The translations under genes were made by a program, and so were the position numbers. Positions 23,711-33,661 of a stretch of 64,000 nucleotides of DNA are shown here, one piece after another. The notes under the pieces are model-generated. The model saw nothing but the letters and a program-made list of their open reading frames with translations. It was not told the origin of the DNA and searched no databases. Where the stretch lies: positions 2,294,001 through 2,358,000 of the forward strand of contig JBBMOL010000100.1 of the NCBI GenBank assembly GCA_037954665.1, read 5' to 3'. The stretch comes from Laguncularia racemosa. Taxonomy: Eukaryota > Streptophyta > Magnoliopsida > Myrtales > Combretaceae. Within the stretch, counting starts at the first letter, position 1. Each line of letters opens with the position of its first letter.

Positions 23711-24730
23711 ATGTCTTTACGTATCAAACTCAACGCCCATCGTCTCTCTCTTCGATCCATCCTCACTATTGACAGCCGCTTCTTCTCCGCCTCCACCATC
23801 GACCCTAACCGTAACCCTAACCCCAGCCCGATCATAATCCCCGATGAACCGACCTCCGCCTACTATGACGAGCTCATCTACGTCGCCGGTCGTCACAAGG
23901 ACTTCGACACGCTCCGTAACCTCCTCAACAAGCGCGTAAAAGACGGCTGCTTCAACACCACCAACACCTTCAGCTTCCTCACCGAAGTTGAATCTTCGTT
24001 CTCTGCGTTCGACGATCTCATGGAAACCCTTGCGAGGCTTGATAAAGGAGTCACGCGCAAGAGCGCATGCGACATGCTCATCGCGCGTCTCTGCAAGTTG
24101 AAGAAAATCGACCATGCGCTGCGCGTGGTTGATCTAATGGCCAGAGGAAACTTCGGACTCAATGCTGTCAGTTACCATCACATATTCAACTATCTCACGC
24201 GTATAAAGGACATAGATCGCGCATGGAACGTGATGAAATCCATGAAAGAGAAGAACATTTCGCCGGATCTCACGTCGTACAACCACTTCCTCACGGCTCA
24301 TGCCGTCACCGGAGACTTGCAGGCGATATCGGCGGTTTTGGAGGAAATGGAAAGAGACGGTTTGGGATCGGACTCGCGGACGTACGACGCGCTGGTATTG
24401 GGCGCGTGTAGGGTGGGGAAGTTGGATAGCGCGTTGGTGATACTGGAGAGGATGGCGCGTGAGGGAGTGCCGCCGAATTACTCGACGCACATTCACGTTC
24501 TCAAGACGATGCTGAGAATGGGCTATCATGAGCAGGCGGTGGCGTTTGTGAAGATAGTTGGGGGGAAAGATAAGGGTTTGGATAACGAGAATTTCGGGGT
24601 TTTGGCGGATAATTTGATTAAAATGAATCAGGTTGAATTAGCGAAATCAGTTTTGCAAGAAATGGAGGAAAGAGGATTAAAAATGGGACATAAATTAAGG
24701 GATTTTTATAATTTGAATTGTTGTAGTTGA
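23711..24730 (+). CDS. P-class pentatricopeptide repeat protein, 339 aa, intronless
   Basis: A single exon with about six 35-residue P-type PPR motifs in tandem, roughly residues 117-151, 152-186, 187-221, 222-256, 257-291 and 292-326 (for example 'SYNHFLTAHAVTGDLQAISA' and 'TYDALVLGACRVGKLDSAL'). An N-terminal stretch rich in Arg, Ser and Leu and poor in acidic residues (MSLRIKLNAHRLSLRS) looks like an organelle transit peptide, more likely mitochondrial. PPR proteins bind organellar RNA one base per motif and influence its processing, stability or translation. There is no E, DYW or SMR extension. The frame is clearly more GC-rich than its surroundings. The start is the first ATG and is followed by the transit-like segment. 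The duplicated assembly-factor sequence begins about 110 bp after its stop. The RNA target cannot be predicted with confidence from the sequence. Confidence 0.9.
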   Translation: MSLRIKLNAHRLSLRSILTIDSRFFSASTIDPNRNPNPSPIIIPDEPTSAYYDELIYVAGRHKDFDTLRNLLNKRVKDGCFNTTNTFSFLTEVESSFSAFDDLMETLARLDKGVTRKSACDMLIARLCKLKKIDHALRVVDLMARGNFGLNAVSYHHIFNYLTRIKDIDRAWNVMKSMKEKNISPDLTSYNHFLTAHAVTGDLQAISAVLEEMERDGLGSDSRTYDALVLGACRVGKLDSALVILERMAREGVPPNYSTHIHVLKTMLRMGYHEQAVAFVKIVGGKDKGLDNENFGVLADNLIKMNQVELAKSVLQEMEERGLKMGHKLRDFYNLNCCS

Positions 24731-24839
24731 TGAGGAACTTCTATTTTATGTATATAGTATATTCATGTTCTTATACCTTAATTTTTCCTATTTTGGAACA
24801 CCTGTTCTTGTTGGATGTAAGGCCATAATTCAGATGTCA

Positions 24840-27338
24840 TATGATTGTATTTATATTTTTATAACCTTCAATGGATTCACTAGAGGTGTTGAGAGACTAT
24901 GTAAATGGTCAAATGGCATTGTGCAATGATTGATTTATCAGGTCCATTAGAGTAATTTCATTAAAGGGCATGTTTGTTTCATTAACAACACATAGGTAGC
25001 TAACTGGTCCTGGACCCAAGGAAACGAAAGGGTGAGGAAGATTGTGTTAGGTGGATAGCTAGCATTAGAATTTGTAGATTAAGATGTTATGCTTCTGATT
25101 TTTCACACACTGAGTTTGTAGGGAAAGCAGTTGTGTTAATTTTTTTGTGTCTAGTTGCTGAAGATTATTTTGTAACACGCTTATTTTCCAGTTACCATTT
25201 TCCATGAAGCAGAAACACCCTACGATGTCTTTGGTCGCCAAATCAGGCTCTTAATTATCCTTGATACTTCACATGTTATGGGAATATTTGGTCATGCTGT
25301 TTAGAACATTTGCTGTTATAGCAGTAATTAACTTGGGATGTGTTGAGCTATTTCTCATGCTGTAGTTTTGTAAACATGGTGGTGAAGGAGAAAAGATTGG
25401 TGGTGTTTTAAATGTTAGCAGGATCCTACATGAATTCCTGGCAAGCAATTTTCGGTAAATATGAGCTTTTTAGCTTAACTAATTTGCCTCATTTGATATG
25501 ATGTCCCTGGATCACATACATCTGCTACTTTTTATGATGATGGTAATTCGTTTGCTCTCAATTGTTGAATGGATATTTTGGCTGAAGTTGAAGGTTGAAT
25601 CGCTGTCATGTCATTCTTACTGACTGTATCACCACATCAATTGATTTTTTCTTGGAAAGGTCATTTGGAAAAGAAACAAGATATATAACATATTAAAATG
25701 TGTGTCGATATTCGGCCGTGCATGGCCAGAAGAGGTGCCACATGGCTTCCTTCACTTAATGAAAATGCAGTATCTCCTATGCTGAAGAAGGAAAGTTTGC
25801 AATCTGTAGAGCAAACAATTCATACTACTAATACAATAAATTTGTGAAATGCACTATTGGTGAAATAATGACAACTGATTTCTTTATGCATATACTAAAG
25901 TCCATACGTGGACATTTTCTTAAGTATTTCATAATCACAGAACGAAGACTGTTAAGCTGTTAGCTAAGTTTATTCATGGATCCATCACCAGTAAATATGA
26001 TGTAATGGTTGAAAATCACTAGTTAGAGAAAACCTCACACCAGATTTAAGGTTTATGGTGGCATTTACCATTCTTATACAATCCAATCTTAAAGTTTTAC
26101 TTTGCTTTTTACTCCATACAAGTACTTATTCTAGTACTCAGATCAAACAACTGGATCTCCATTTTGCCCAATAATTCTAGAGTTTTCTTTATGCAGTCAT
26201 TATTTTCTTTTACCTGGTTCCTCCTATTTCAGAGCAATATATAACTTGCTGGCTTACAGTTGCCTGCAAACTGTAACCCATTGTATTGATGTCTTTTACA
26301 TGGTAATCGATTGATTACTCCTACCTAGCATTTTAACTGACACTTTGACGCATTAACGGGCCTCTTGACCTCTTTCGATTCCATGCAGTTGAATTTTTTG
26401 TTTTCAGTTGATACACAATTCTTGAACATGATTTATCCCAAAAAAAAAAAATTCTTGAACATGGTCCATCGCGTATGCATTTACTGAACTTAAAGAATTT
26501 TCTTGTCTTGCTTAAGCCTGTAAAGTATTTTCTTGAGCTTTAATCATTAGCTAACATCTAGGATTTAAAATTACAATTACTTATTGCTAGAAAAGTATTC
26601 AACCTTGAGGAAGCAGGACTTTTCATATGAGGACCAGATTACTCATGAAAATGGCGATAGAGTTTAAGCATTATATTTGGAAGTGTCATCCTTATCACGG
26701 TGTAAGGGTTTGTAGAAAATAAATTATTAGCTTCATCTATGAGGACTTAATTTCTATATACTTTCTATTTATAAGAAAAAATGATGTAATCCAACAATAG
26801 CTTCACATAAACGTTGACGAAATGGTTCTTACAACTGGAAGTGACAGGACCAGCATCTTTTCTAATGCTATACCTTTTTACTCCTTTGGCTAGAAGCTTT
26901 GCTCTTAAAACGAGGAGATATGATTCGGAATGTGGAAAAGCTGTAGGCACTAATCTACTCTATAGAAACCAAAATTCTTTTTAGTAATTGTAGAAGACTA
27001 ATTTGGTAATTGGGATTTTAGCTTAATTTAATGCCGTGATTCAATTTCTTGAGCTAATGACAGTGTTCAAGGAGCTCCTTTTTGGGTACCTGCTTAAGAC
27101 AAATGCCAAAGTTTTACTAAAATAGCTCATAGAAGATCAAACCAGCAAATCTATCAAAAACACCAAGTTTGATTTGTTGTCACATGTGTGGATCTGAGAT
27201 ATGAGTTTGCCTGGTGTTTCTCTTATGTCTCTTTCTATGATATCCTCCATGTGTCATTAAGACAAAACTTCTTTTAGGTTGGTCGGCACGTTTACTGCAC
27301 GTGATAGACCAGCTCCAGCAAACCCACCATACAGTAAT
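24840..27338 (+). pseudogene. Partial duplicate of the complex I assembly-factor gene, left part
   Basis: Sequence homologous to intron 1 through intron 3 of the gene at 2866-8360 (source about 3780-5480), in the same order and orientation. The exon 2 copy at 25383-25440 has a mutated acceptor (AG to GG), a TAA in frame (TTT TAA) and a GC in place of the GT donor. The exon 3 copy begins near 25565 with its acceptor changed from AG to TG and then loses similarity. Exon 1 and the promoter are absent. The copy therefore arose as a DNA duplication (introns retained), not by retroposition, and is non-functional. It continues on the other side of the copia element at 33662. Confidence 0.85.
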
Positions 27339-27690
27339 TGATAGCCGTAACTGAATACAAACACAAAAAATGCAACGGAAATAGGGAAATCACTAACCTC
27401 TTGCCATTGCTGAATACGGAGAGAAACAAAACCGTCAAGTCCCGGAACCTCCAAGATCTTCAGAGCATTCAAAAACTCACAAGATGGTAATGTGTTTTTT
27501 AAAGAATTTTTCATGCTTTGGAACCTTGAATCCAATAGCTATTTATAGAGAAACTTTCCATCAAAGTTTCCTAAAATCATACTAATGGGTTAGTGGATAA
27601 TATGGTTGACAAGGATTAAGTGGATAGTGGGATCATGGGAATGGAAGTTGTAGTTTGTGGTTCCTTAAAAATAGGACCACACTTCCAACA
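27339..27690 (-). repeat. 3' LTR of the copia element
   Basis: A 352-bp LTR with TG...CA ends, matching 33302-33653 at about 96% by hand count. Every difference I saw is a transition. Confidence 0.93.
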
Positions 27691-27704
27691 TTCTCCCACT
27701 TGGT
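27691..27704 (-). other. Polypurine tract of the copia element
   Basis: The minus strand reads CAAGTGGGAGAA immediately before the TGTTGGAAG start of the 3' LTR, the usual plus-strand priming site of copia elements. Confidence 0.85.
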
Positions 27705-27958
27705 CCGTATATTTTACTTTAATACCACAAATCCTTAGACTTTAAGAAAACACAATACATGAATCATGGCGATATTTTCCCTTTATTACTCGAGTAGTAT
27801 CTTCCATGTATTACAATGTATCAAGTTTTCAAACCTTTTCCCAACAGTTTAATGAATAAACTCTACGTTTATTCTAGGTCCAAACTTTATTGATATTTCT
27901 CCAAATAAACAAAAATGTGCACAACAAATATGAGAAATATCTACTCTATAGAGTTTCA

Positions 27959-28434
27959 CTAACACATAATAGAACCAAGTCCCATACTGACAACATGATC
28001 CTTAAATCTTTGTGGTGGCATGCCTTTAGTCAAAGGATCGGCTAACATCAGCTCTGTGTTAATATACTGAATGACCACTTTGTTATCTTTAACACGTTCC
28101 CTTATGGCCAAATACTTTATGTCGATATGTTTGCTTCGACTTCCACTCTTATTATTTTTAGCCATAAAGACTGCAGTTGAATTGTCACAATACATCCTCA
28201 GCGGCTTAGATATAGAATCCACAAGTCTAAGCCCTTCGATGAAACTCTTCAACCATACACCTCCTCAAAACACGAAACGAATTCAGCTTCCATAGTAGAA
28301 GTAGCAGTTAAAGTCTGCTTGACACTTCTCCATGAAATGGCTCCACCGGCTAACATGAAAATGTAACCTGATGTTGATTTTCGAGAATCAACGCATCCGG
28401 CAAAGTCTGAATCAAAGTAGCCAATTACTTCCAA
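27959..28434 (-). pseudogene. Copia RNase H relic
   Basis: Two minus-strand frames meet near 28250 with a shift: GYFDSDFAGCVDSRKSTSGY and 'STMEAEFVSCFEEVYG', then 'RMYCDNSTAVFMAKN' and 'SKHIDIKYLAIRERV', ending 'LADPLTKGMPPQRFKDHV'. These are the canonical copia RNase H motifs, including the catalytic Asp, Glu and Asp positions (D-AGC.D.R, ..EAEF, CDN..). The reading-frame break near 28250 and another upstream near 28450 inactivate it. Confidence 0.9.
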
Positions 28435-28508
28435 ATCATCTGACCGTTTTACATAAGCATGTAATCTTTTGTCCCTTGAAGATATCTCAAGACTTTCTTT
28501 GCAGCTTT

Positions 28509-29657
28509 CTAGTGGTCAAGTCCCGGATTTGACTGATATCTTCCTAACATTCCAACAGCAAATGCAATGTCAGGTCTAGTACAAACCTGAGCATACATTA
28601 AGCTTCCAACAGCTGAAGCATAAGGAATGCTTTTCATTTGCTCTCTTTCAAAATCGTTTTTAGGGCATTGGTCCAAATGGAGCTTATCATCCTTCATGAT
28701 AGGAGCAACGCTAGGCGAACAATTTTTCATCCGAAATCTTTCTAAAATTTTGTTAATATATGTTTCTTGAGATAGACCTAAGATTCCTCTATGTCTATCT
28801 CGATGAATCTTAATCCCAATGACATGAGATGCATCACCCATATCCTTTATATCAAAATTTTTAGAAAAAAATTGTTTCACCTCATGTAGCATACCCTTAT
28901 CATTTGATGCAAGTAGGATATCATCCACATATAGGATAAGAAAACAAATCTTACTCCCACTAACCTTTTGGTATATACATTGATCCATGATATTCTCAAT
29001 GAAACCAAATAAAGAGATAACATCATGAAATTTTAAATACCATTGACGGGAGGCTTGTTTTAATCCATAAATGGATTTCTTTAGCTTGCAAACCAAGTGA
29101 TCACCATCACTAGAGGAAAATCCTTCAGGTTGTTTCATATAAACCTCTTCCTCTATATTACCATTTAGGAAAGTTGTTTTCACATCCATTTGTTGTAACT
29201 CAAGATCAAATTGAGCTACTAATGCTAATATTATGCGTAAGGAGTCTTTCCTGGATACAGGACTGAATGTCTCTGTGTAATCAATTCCTTTACGCTGAGT
29301 GAACCCTTTAGCAACAAGTCTAGCCTTATATCTTTCAATGTTGCCCAATGAGTCTCTTTTAGTTTTAAAGACCCATTTATTACCTATGGCTTTTACACCG
29401 TTGGGCAACGGGACAAGATCCCAGACTTCATTACTCTTCATAGAATTCATCTCATCTAACATAGCATTATACCATAAATTTGACTCATCACAATTCATAG
29501 CTTCCTTGAAAGACTCAGGATCATTTTCAGCTCCAATATTGTACTCAGATTCTTGTAAATACACAATATAATCACTAGGGATTGCTGATCTCCTTTCTCT
29601 AGTAGATCTCCTTAAAATTGGGACAACATTTTCTTGTGGATCATGTTGCTCAATCAT
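28509..29657 (-). pseudogene. Copia reverse transcriptase, 382-codon open segment
   Basis: The minus-strand frame contains WVFKTKRDSLGNIERYKARL, VDVKTTFLNGNIEEEVYMKQ (the first catalytic Asp in 'MDVKTTFLNG'), KKSIYGLKQASRQWY, and the catalytic FLILYVDDILLAS box. RT (RVT_2) looks complete from the start of the domain through 'PYASAVGSLMYA' and 'TRPDIAFAV'. It is closed upstream by a stop near 29692 and downstream by an in-frame stop just after 'NPGLDH', beyond which the RNase H connection continues. The catalytic motifs survive, but the polyprotein is broken on both sides. Confidence 0.92.
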
Positions 29658-30008
29658 TTCTTGATTTTGATCTACTATGATTTCCTCAGTAATTTATGGA
29701 TTTTCATTGATTGATTGTTCAACACCTATTTGAACTCGAGGAGTGTTGTGAACAACAACCAATCTCTCACCTGATGTGGAAGGTAGATCTTGCTCATGAA
29801 CTATGTCTTGAGATAGATCACTCCCACTTATTGAGTCATATTCAAGAAATTTTGCATTTCTTGATTCCACAATCCTAGTAGTGTGAGATGGACAATAAAA
29901 TCTGTATCCTTTGGACTTTTCGGAATATCCAATGAAATATCCACTTATAGTCCGAGGATCCAGTTTCTTTTCTTATGGGTTGTAAACTCTAACTTCAGAC
30001 GGGCATCC
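29658..30008 (-). pseudogene. Copia integrase-RT linker with stops
   Basis: Continuation of the polyprotein in the same frame, read as GCPSEVRVYNP, then 'KKLDPRTISGYFIGYSEKSK', 'RFYCPSHTTRIVESRNAKFL' and an acidic, low-conservation stretch. Three in-frame stops (near 30008, 29976 and 29692) interrupt it, each one base change away from a sense codon. Confidence 0.85.
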
Positions 30009-31982
30009 TCATACATACATATGACGCAAACTCGGTTTCCAACCTTTGAACAACTCAAATGGTGTTTTAGAAACAGCCTTGGTTGGAACTCTGTTTAATA
30101 TATATGCAGCCGTCTTTAATGCTTCAATCCATAAGGATTTAGGCAGTTTAGAGCTACTAAACATACTTCGCACCATTTCCATTAATGTTCGGTTTCTTCT
30201 TTCCGCAACACCATTCTGATCAGGTGAACCTGGCATGGTGTATTGGGCAACTATACCATTATCTTGAAGAAACTTAGCAAAAGGACCTGATGCTTGTCCA
30301 TCTTCAGTGTATCTACCATAATACTCACCACCTCTATCAATTCTCACAATCTTGATTTGCTTACCGCATTGTTTCTCTACTTCAGCTTTGAAAACCTTAA
30401 AGGCTTCCAACACTTCACTTTTATGATGAAGCATGTAGAGATACATGTATCGTGAGTAATCTTCTATAAATGTGATAAAGTATTTCTGACCTTGATTATC
30501 CATATCTGGACAACAGATATCAGAATGGATAATTTCTAATATAGCCGAACTCCTTTTGGCACCTTTCTTTGACTTGTTAGTCTGCTTTCCCTTTATGCAG
30601 TCTATACAAGTATCAAAATCAGTGAAATCTAAATGACTAAGTATACCATCATTCACCAATCTTTTAATTCTCTCTATAGAGATATGACCTAGTCTACGGT
30701 GCCATAAGGTAAAAGAATCCTCATTCATAACACATCGTTTAGTACCAACTTGTACATGCATAACATCATGAGTAGCATTATTATGTAAATTTAATAAATA
30801 AAGACCATCCAATGAAGAACCATCACCAATATGATTGGATTTATAAAATAAATCAAAACCATTGTTTGAAAAGTTAAAAGTAAATTCCGAAGGTACAAGT
30901 TTTGAAACTGAAATCAAATTCCTAGAAAAACTAGGAACATAAAAGGTCTTTTCAAGAATTAAATTAAAGCCACTCTTAAGTACTAATATGCATGTCCCAA
31001 TAGCTTCCACATGCGATTCTATCTTGTTTCCAGAATAGATAAATCGCTCAGCTCCCACTGGTTTCCGCAGGTTTTGTAAACCCTGCATAGAATTGGAAAT
31101 ATGGATCGTAGATCCAGAATTAATCCACCATGTGTTACAATTCACATCAACCATATTAGACTCAAAACAAATATATGAGATTAAGTTACCTTTCTTTTCA
31201 AGCCAATTTTTATGCTTGACACAGTCTTTCTTTATGTGTCCCTTCTTTTTACAGAAAAAACACTTGGACTCTTTCTTGATGTCAACATTGGGTTGGATTT
31301 TACCCTTCCCTTTTCCTTTGACTTTGCCGGTTTTCTTTCCTTGAGTAACCATCATTGCATTTTCTCCCATCTCCAGAGTTAATCGAGCTTCCTCTTCTTC
31401 ACACATGGTCAATAGATCATCTATTGTCCATTTGTCCTTATGTGTGTTGTAAGAGATCTTAAAAGGTCCATACTGTGATGGAAGGGTCGTCATAATAAAA
31501 TGCACTAGGAAAGCATCCGACATCTCAATCTCTAGAGCCTTCAAGCGATTTGCTAAATCACGCATTTTGTTGATGTGTTCTCTAACGCCTTTCACAGAAG
31601 TCAACTTAGCAGATGTGAACTTCATAATCAGGGTGCTAGCTAGAAACTTCTTAGAAGTCTTAAATTGCCTTTCAAGGGCATCTAGCAGCTCTTTGACATT
31701 TTTATATTGATCCACTGAGCCACGGACATCCGCAGTGAGTTTACTCTTAATGAACATGATACTAAGTCGGTTAGACCGTTCCCATTTCTCATGAAGATCA
31801 AACTCAGCTTGAGTGCTTTCTTCACTCAGAAGTGGCTCATCCTTAATAGTGGCATAGTCAATATCCAAACACCCCAAATGAAGAAGTACATTATCTCTCC
31901 AAGTCTTAAAGTTTTCATTTGTTAAAATAGGGATTTCTACTTTAGTATCAGTCAAAGGTTGCATAGCTGCAAACACAAACAT
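30009..31982 (-). pseudogene. Copia gag-protease-integrase, 657-codon open segment
   Basis: Begins MFVFAAMQPLTDTK; the gag (UBN2-like) includes WRDNVLLHLGCLDIDYA and 'LLDALERQFKTSKK'. A CCHC zinc knuckle CFFCKKKGHIKKDC follows (about residues 240-253). The protease site reads WWINSGSTIHISNS (about 283-296), with Asn where copia proteases have the catalytic Asp, so the protease is probably dead even within this open frame. Then come the GAG-pre-integrase motif LWHRRLGHISIERI and the integrase core with HSDICCP, RIDRGGEYYG and PDQNGVAERRNRT (the D, D and E triad). It ends at a stop inside the integrase C-terminal region. Confidence 0.93.
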
Positions 31983-33286
31983 GCTTAATACTTAATTTGA
32001 GACTATAACATAAATCACAATTTACCAATGCAAATCATGCAATAATGAATCTAGCGACATAAAAATTGCCCATGGGCTAAATTTTTAATTCAATAAGATT
32101 CATTCCTTATAATAGACATTATATTTCTTTTACTTCATAATCACTTTATGAGATCCGTCCTTAATAAGGCTACTGTGGCTATACCTCAATGGTTTATGAA
32201 TCATCAAACAAAATAAATGTAAAGTCTAAACATTTCTTATGTGATACCGTATAAATAACTTCGTTCAATAGAGGCTGCTTTGGCTAAACCTCAGTCAAAC
32301 AAAATTATTTTTATCACTTGAGATTAGATAAATTTCCAGGAAAGATGCGTAGGTTAAACAAAAGGTCCTACTTAAAATCCAGCCTCCTTGATAGAATTCG
32401 AACGAATTCCCAGGAAAGACGTGGAGGGGTCACATTTGTCCCATGATAATGTCTCCTTAAACAAAATTAATCTGACTCGATTTAGACTTTTAACTTAATG
32501 TTTTATGAAGTTATTTAATGTCTATAATATTAAATGTGATTTCTAATAAATAAGGCTGCTGTGGCTACGCCAAAATTTATCAGAATTATTTAATCACAAG
32601 ACAACAATAACCGCTATTGCTAAACATCATGCAATAACTCTAAATGTATTTAAACGTGAACAATATATTGCATGCATAATAAATCCGAAACATACATACA
32701 ATCACATACCAATTTAAGCACCTTGAACAAATACTAAAATTGCAAAAATCCTAATACAATTTCATTAACGATATTTTAAATAATTAACAAGCTAGTGTAT
32801 ATAAACCATAAATTTATATATACACAAATTATTTAAAATAAATACAGAATTTAATACAAAATAAAATTCCACAAAAATTTTTCACAAAACCGTAAGTGAA
32901 AATGTTAAATAAAATTGACATGTTAAATTTCAAGGAAAAATTATTTAAGAAAAATACTAAATAATTTACTTTATTTCCAATTTAACATGTCATAAATTTT
33001 TATTTTTTTTAAAAAAAAGGTAATACTTGATGTTGGCAAATAAAATCCAACATTATTACTCAATTATTATACTTGAAAATTGAGTAAAATTAAGTACAAA
33101 ATTAATAAAAAAAATTAATTTGCACCATAAAACTCTAATTTAAAAAATTAATTTTCTCTAGAAAATTGATACAAATAAATGTATCATAAATTTGATAAAA
33201 TTTATCAAAACCAATTTAAATTAAAATTGAATTGAAAAAGGAGAAAAATTAATTTTTCCGAAATCGCAAGGCAGAGGTTTAATTAC
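31983..33286 (-). other. Copia untranslated leader with repeated motif
   Basis: About 1.3 kb of AT-rich sequence between the primer-binding site and gag. A short motif recurs three times on the + strand: 'aaggctactgtggctatacc' near 32166, 'gaggctgctttggctaaacc' near 32271 and 'aaggctgctgtggctacgcc' near 32551. A 'ccaggaaaga' word occurs twice (near 32337 and 32411). No frame is supported. Confidence 0.7.
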
Positions 33287-33299
33287 GGCTCTGATACCA
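33287..33299 (-). other. Primer-binding site (initiator Met tRNA) of the copia element
   Basis: The minus strand reads TGGTATCAGAGCC two bases inside the 5' LTR. This is complementary to the 3' end of plant initiator methionine tRNA, the standard copia primer, and it fixes the element's orientation. Confidence 0.93.
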
Positions 33300-33301
33300 A
33301 A

Positions 33302-33661
33302 TGACAGCTGTAACTGAATACAAACACAGAAAATGCAGTGGAAATAGGGAAATCACTAACCTCTTGCCATTGCTGAATACGGAGAGGAACAAAACCGTCA
33401 AGTTCCGGAACCTCCAAGATCTTCAGAGCATTTAAAAACTCACAAGATGGTAATGTGTTTTTTAAAGAATTTTTCATGCTCTGGGACCTTGAATCCAATA
33501 GCTATTTATAAAGAAACTTTCCATCAAAGTTTCTTAAAATCATGCTAATGGGTTAGTGGATAATATGGTTGACAAGGATTAAGTGGATAGTGGGATCATG
33601 GGAATGGAAGTTGTAGTTTGTAGTTCCTTAAAAATAGGATCACACTTCCAACATTCCAACA
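33302..33661 (-). repeat. 5' LTR of the copia element
   Basis: 360 bp, eight bases longer than its partner. On the element strand its outer end reads TGTTGGAATGTTGGAAGTG whereas the 3' LTR starts TGTTGGAAGTG, so TGTTGGAA is repeated at the outermost end. It is followed on the + strand by the target duplication GTAAT. Confidence 0.92.

Noticed and set aside
23717..24529. Three minus-strand frames of 89-132 codons over the PPR gene
   Set aside because: GC-rich antisense shadows of an intact 339-codon gene; no domains recognised.
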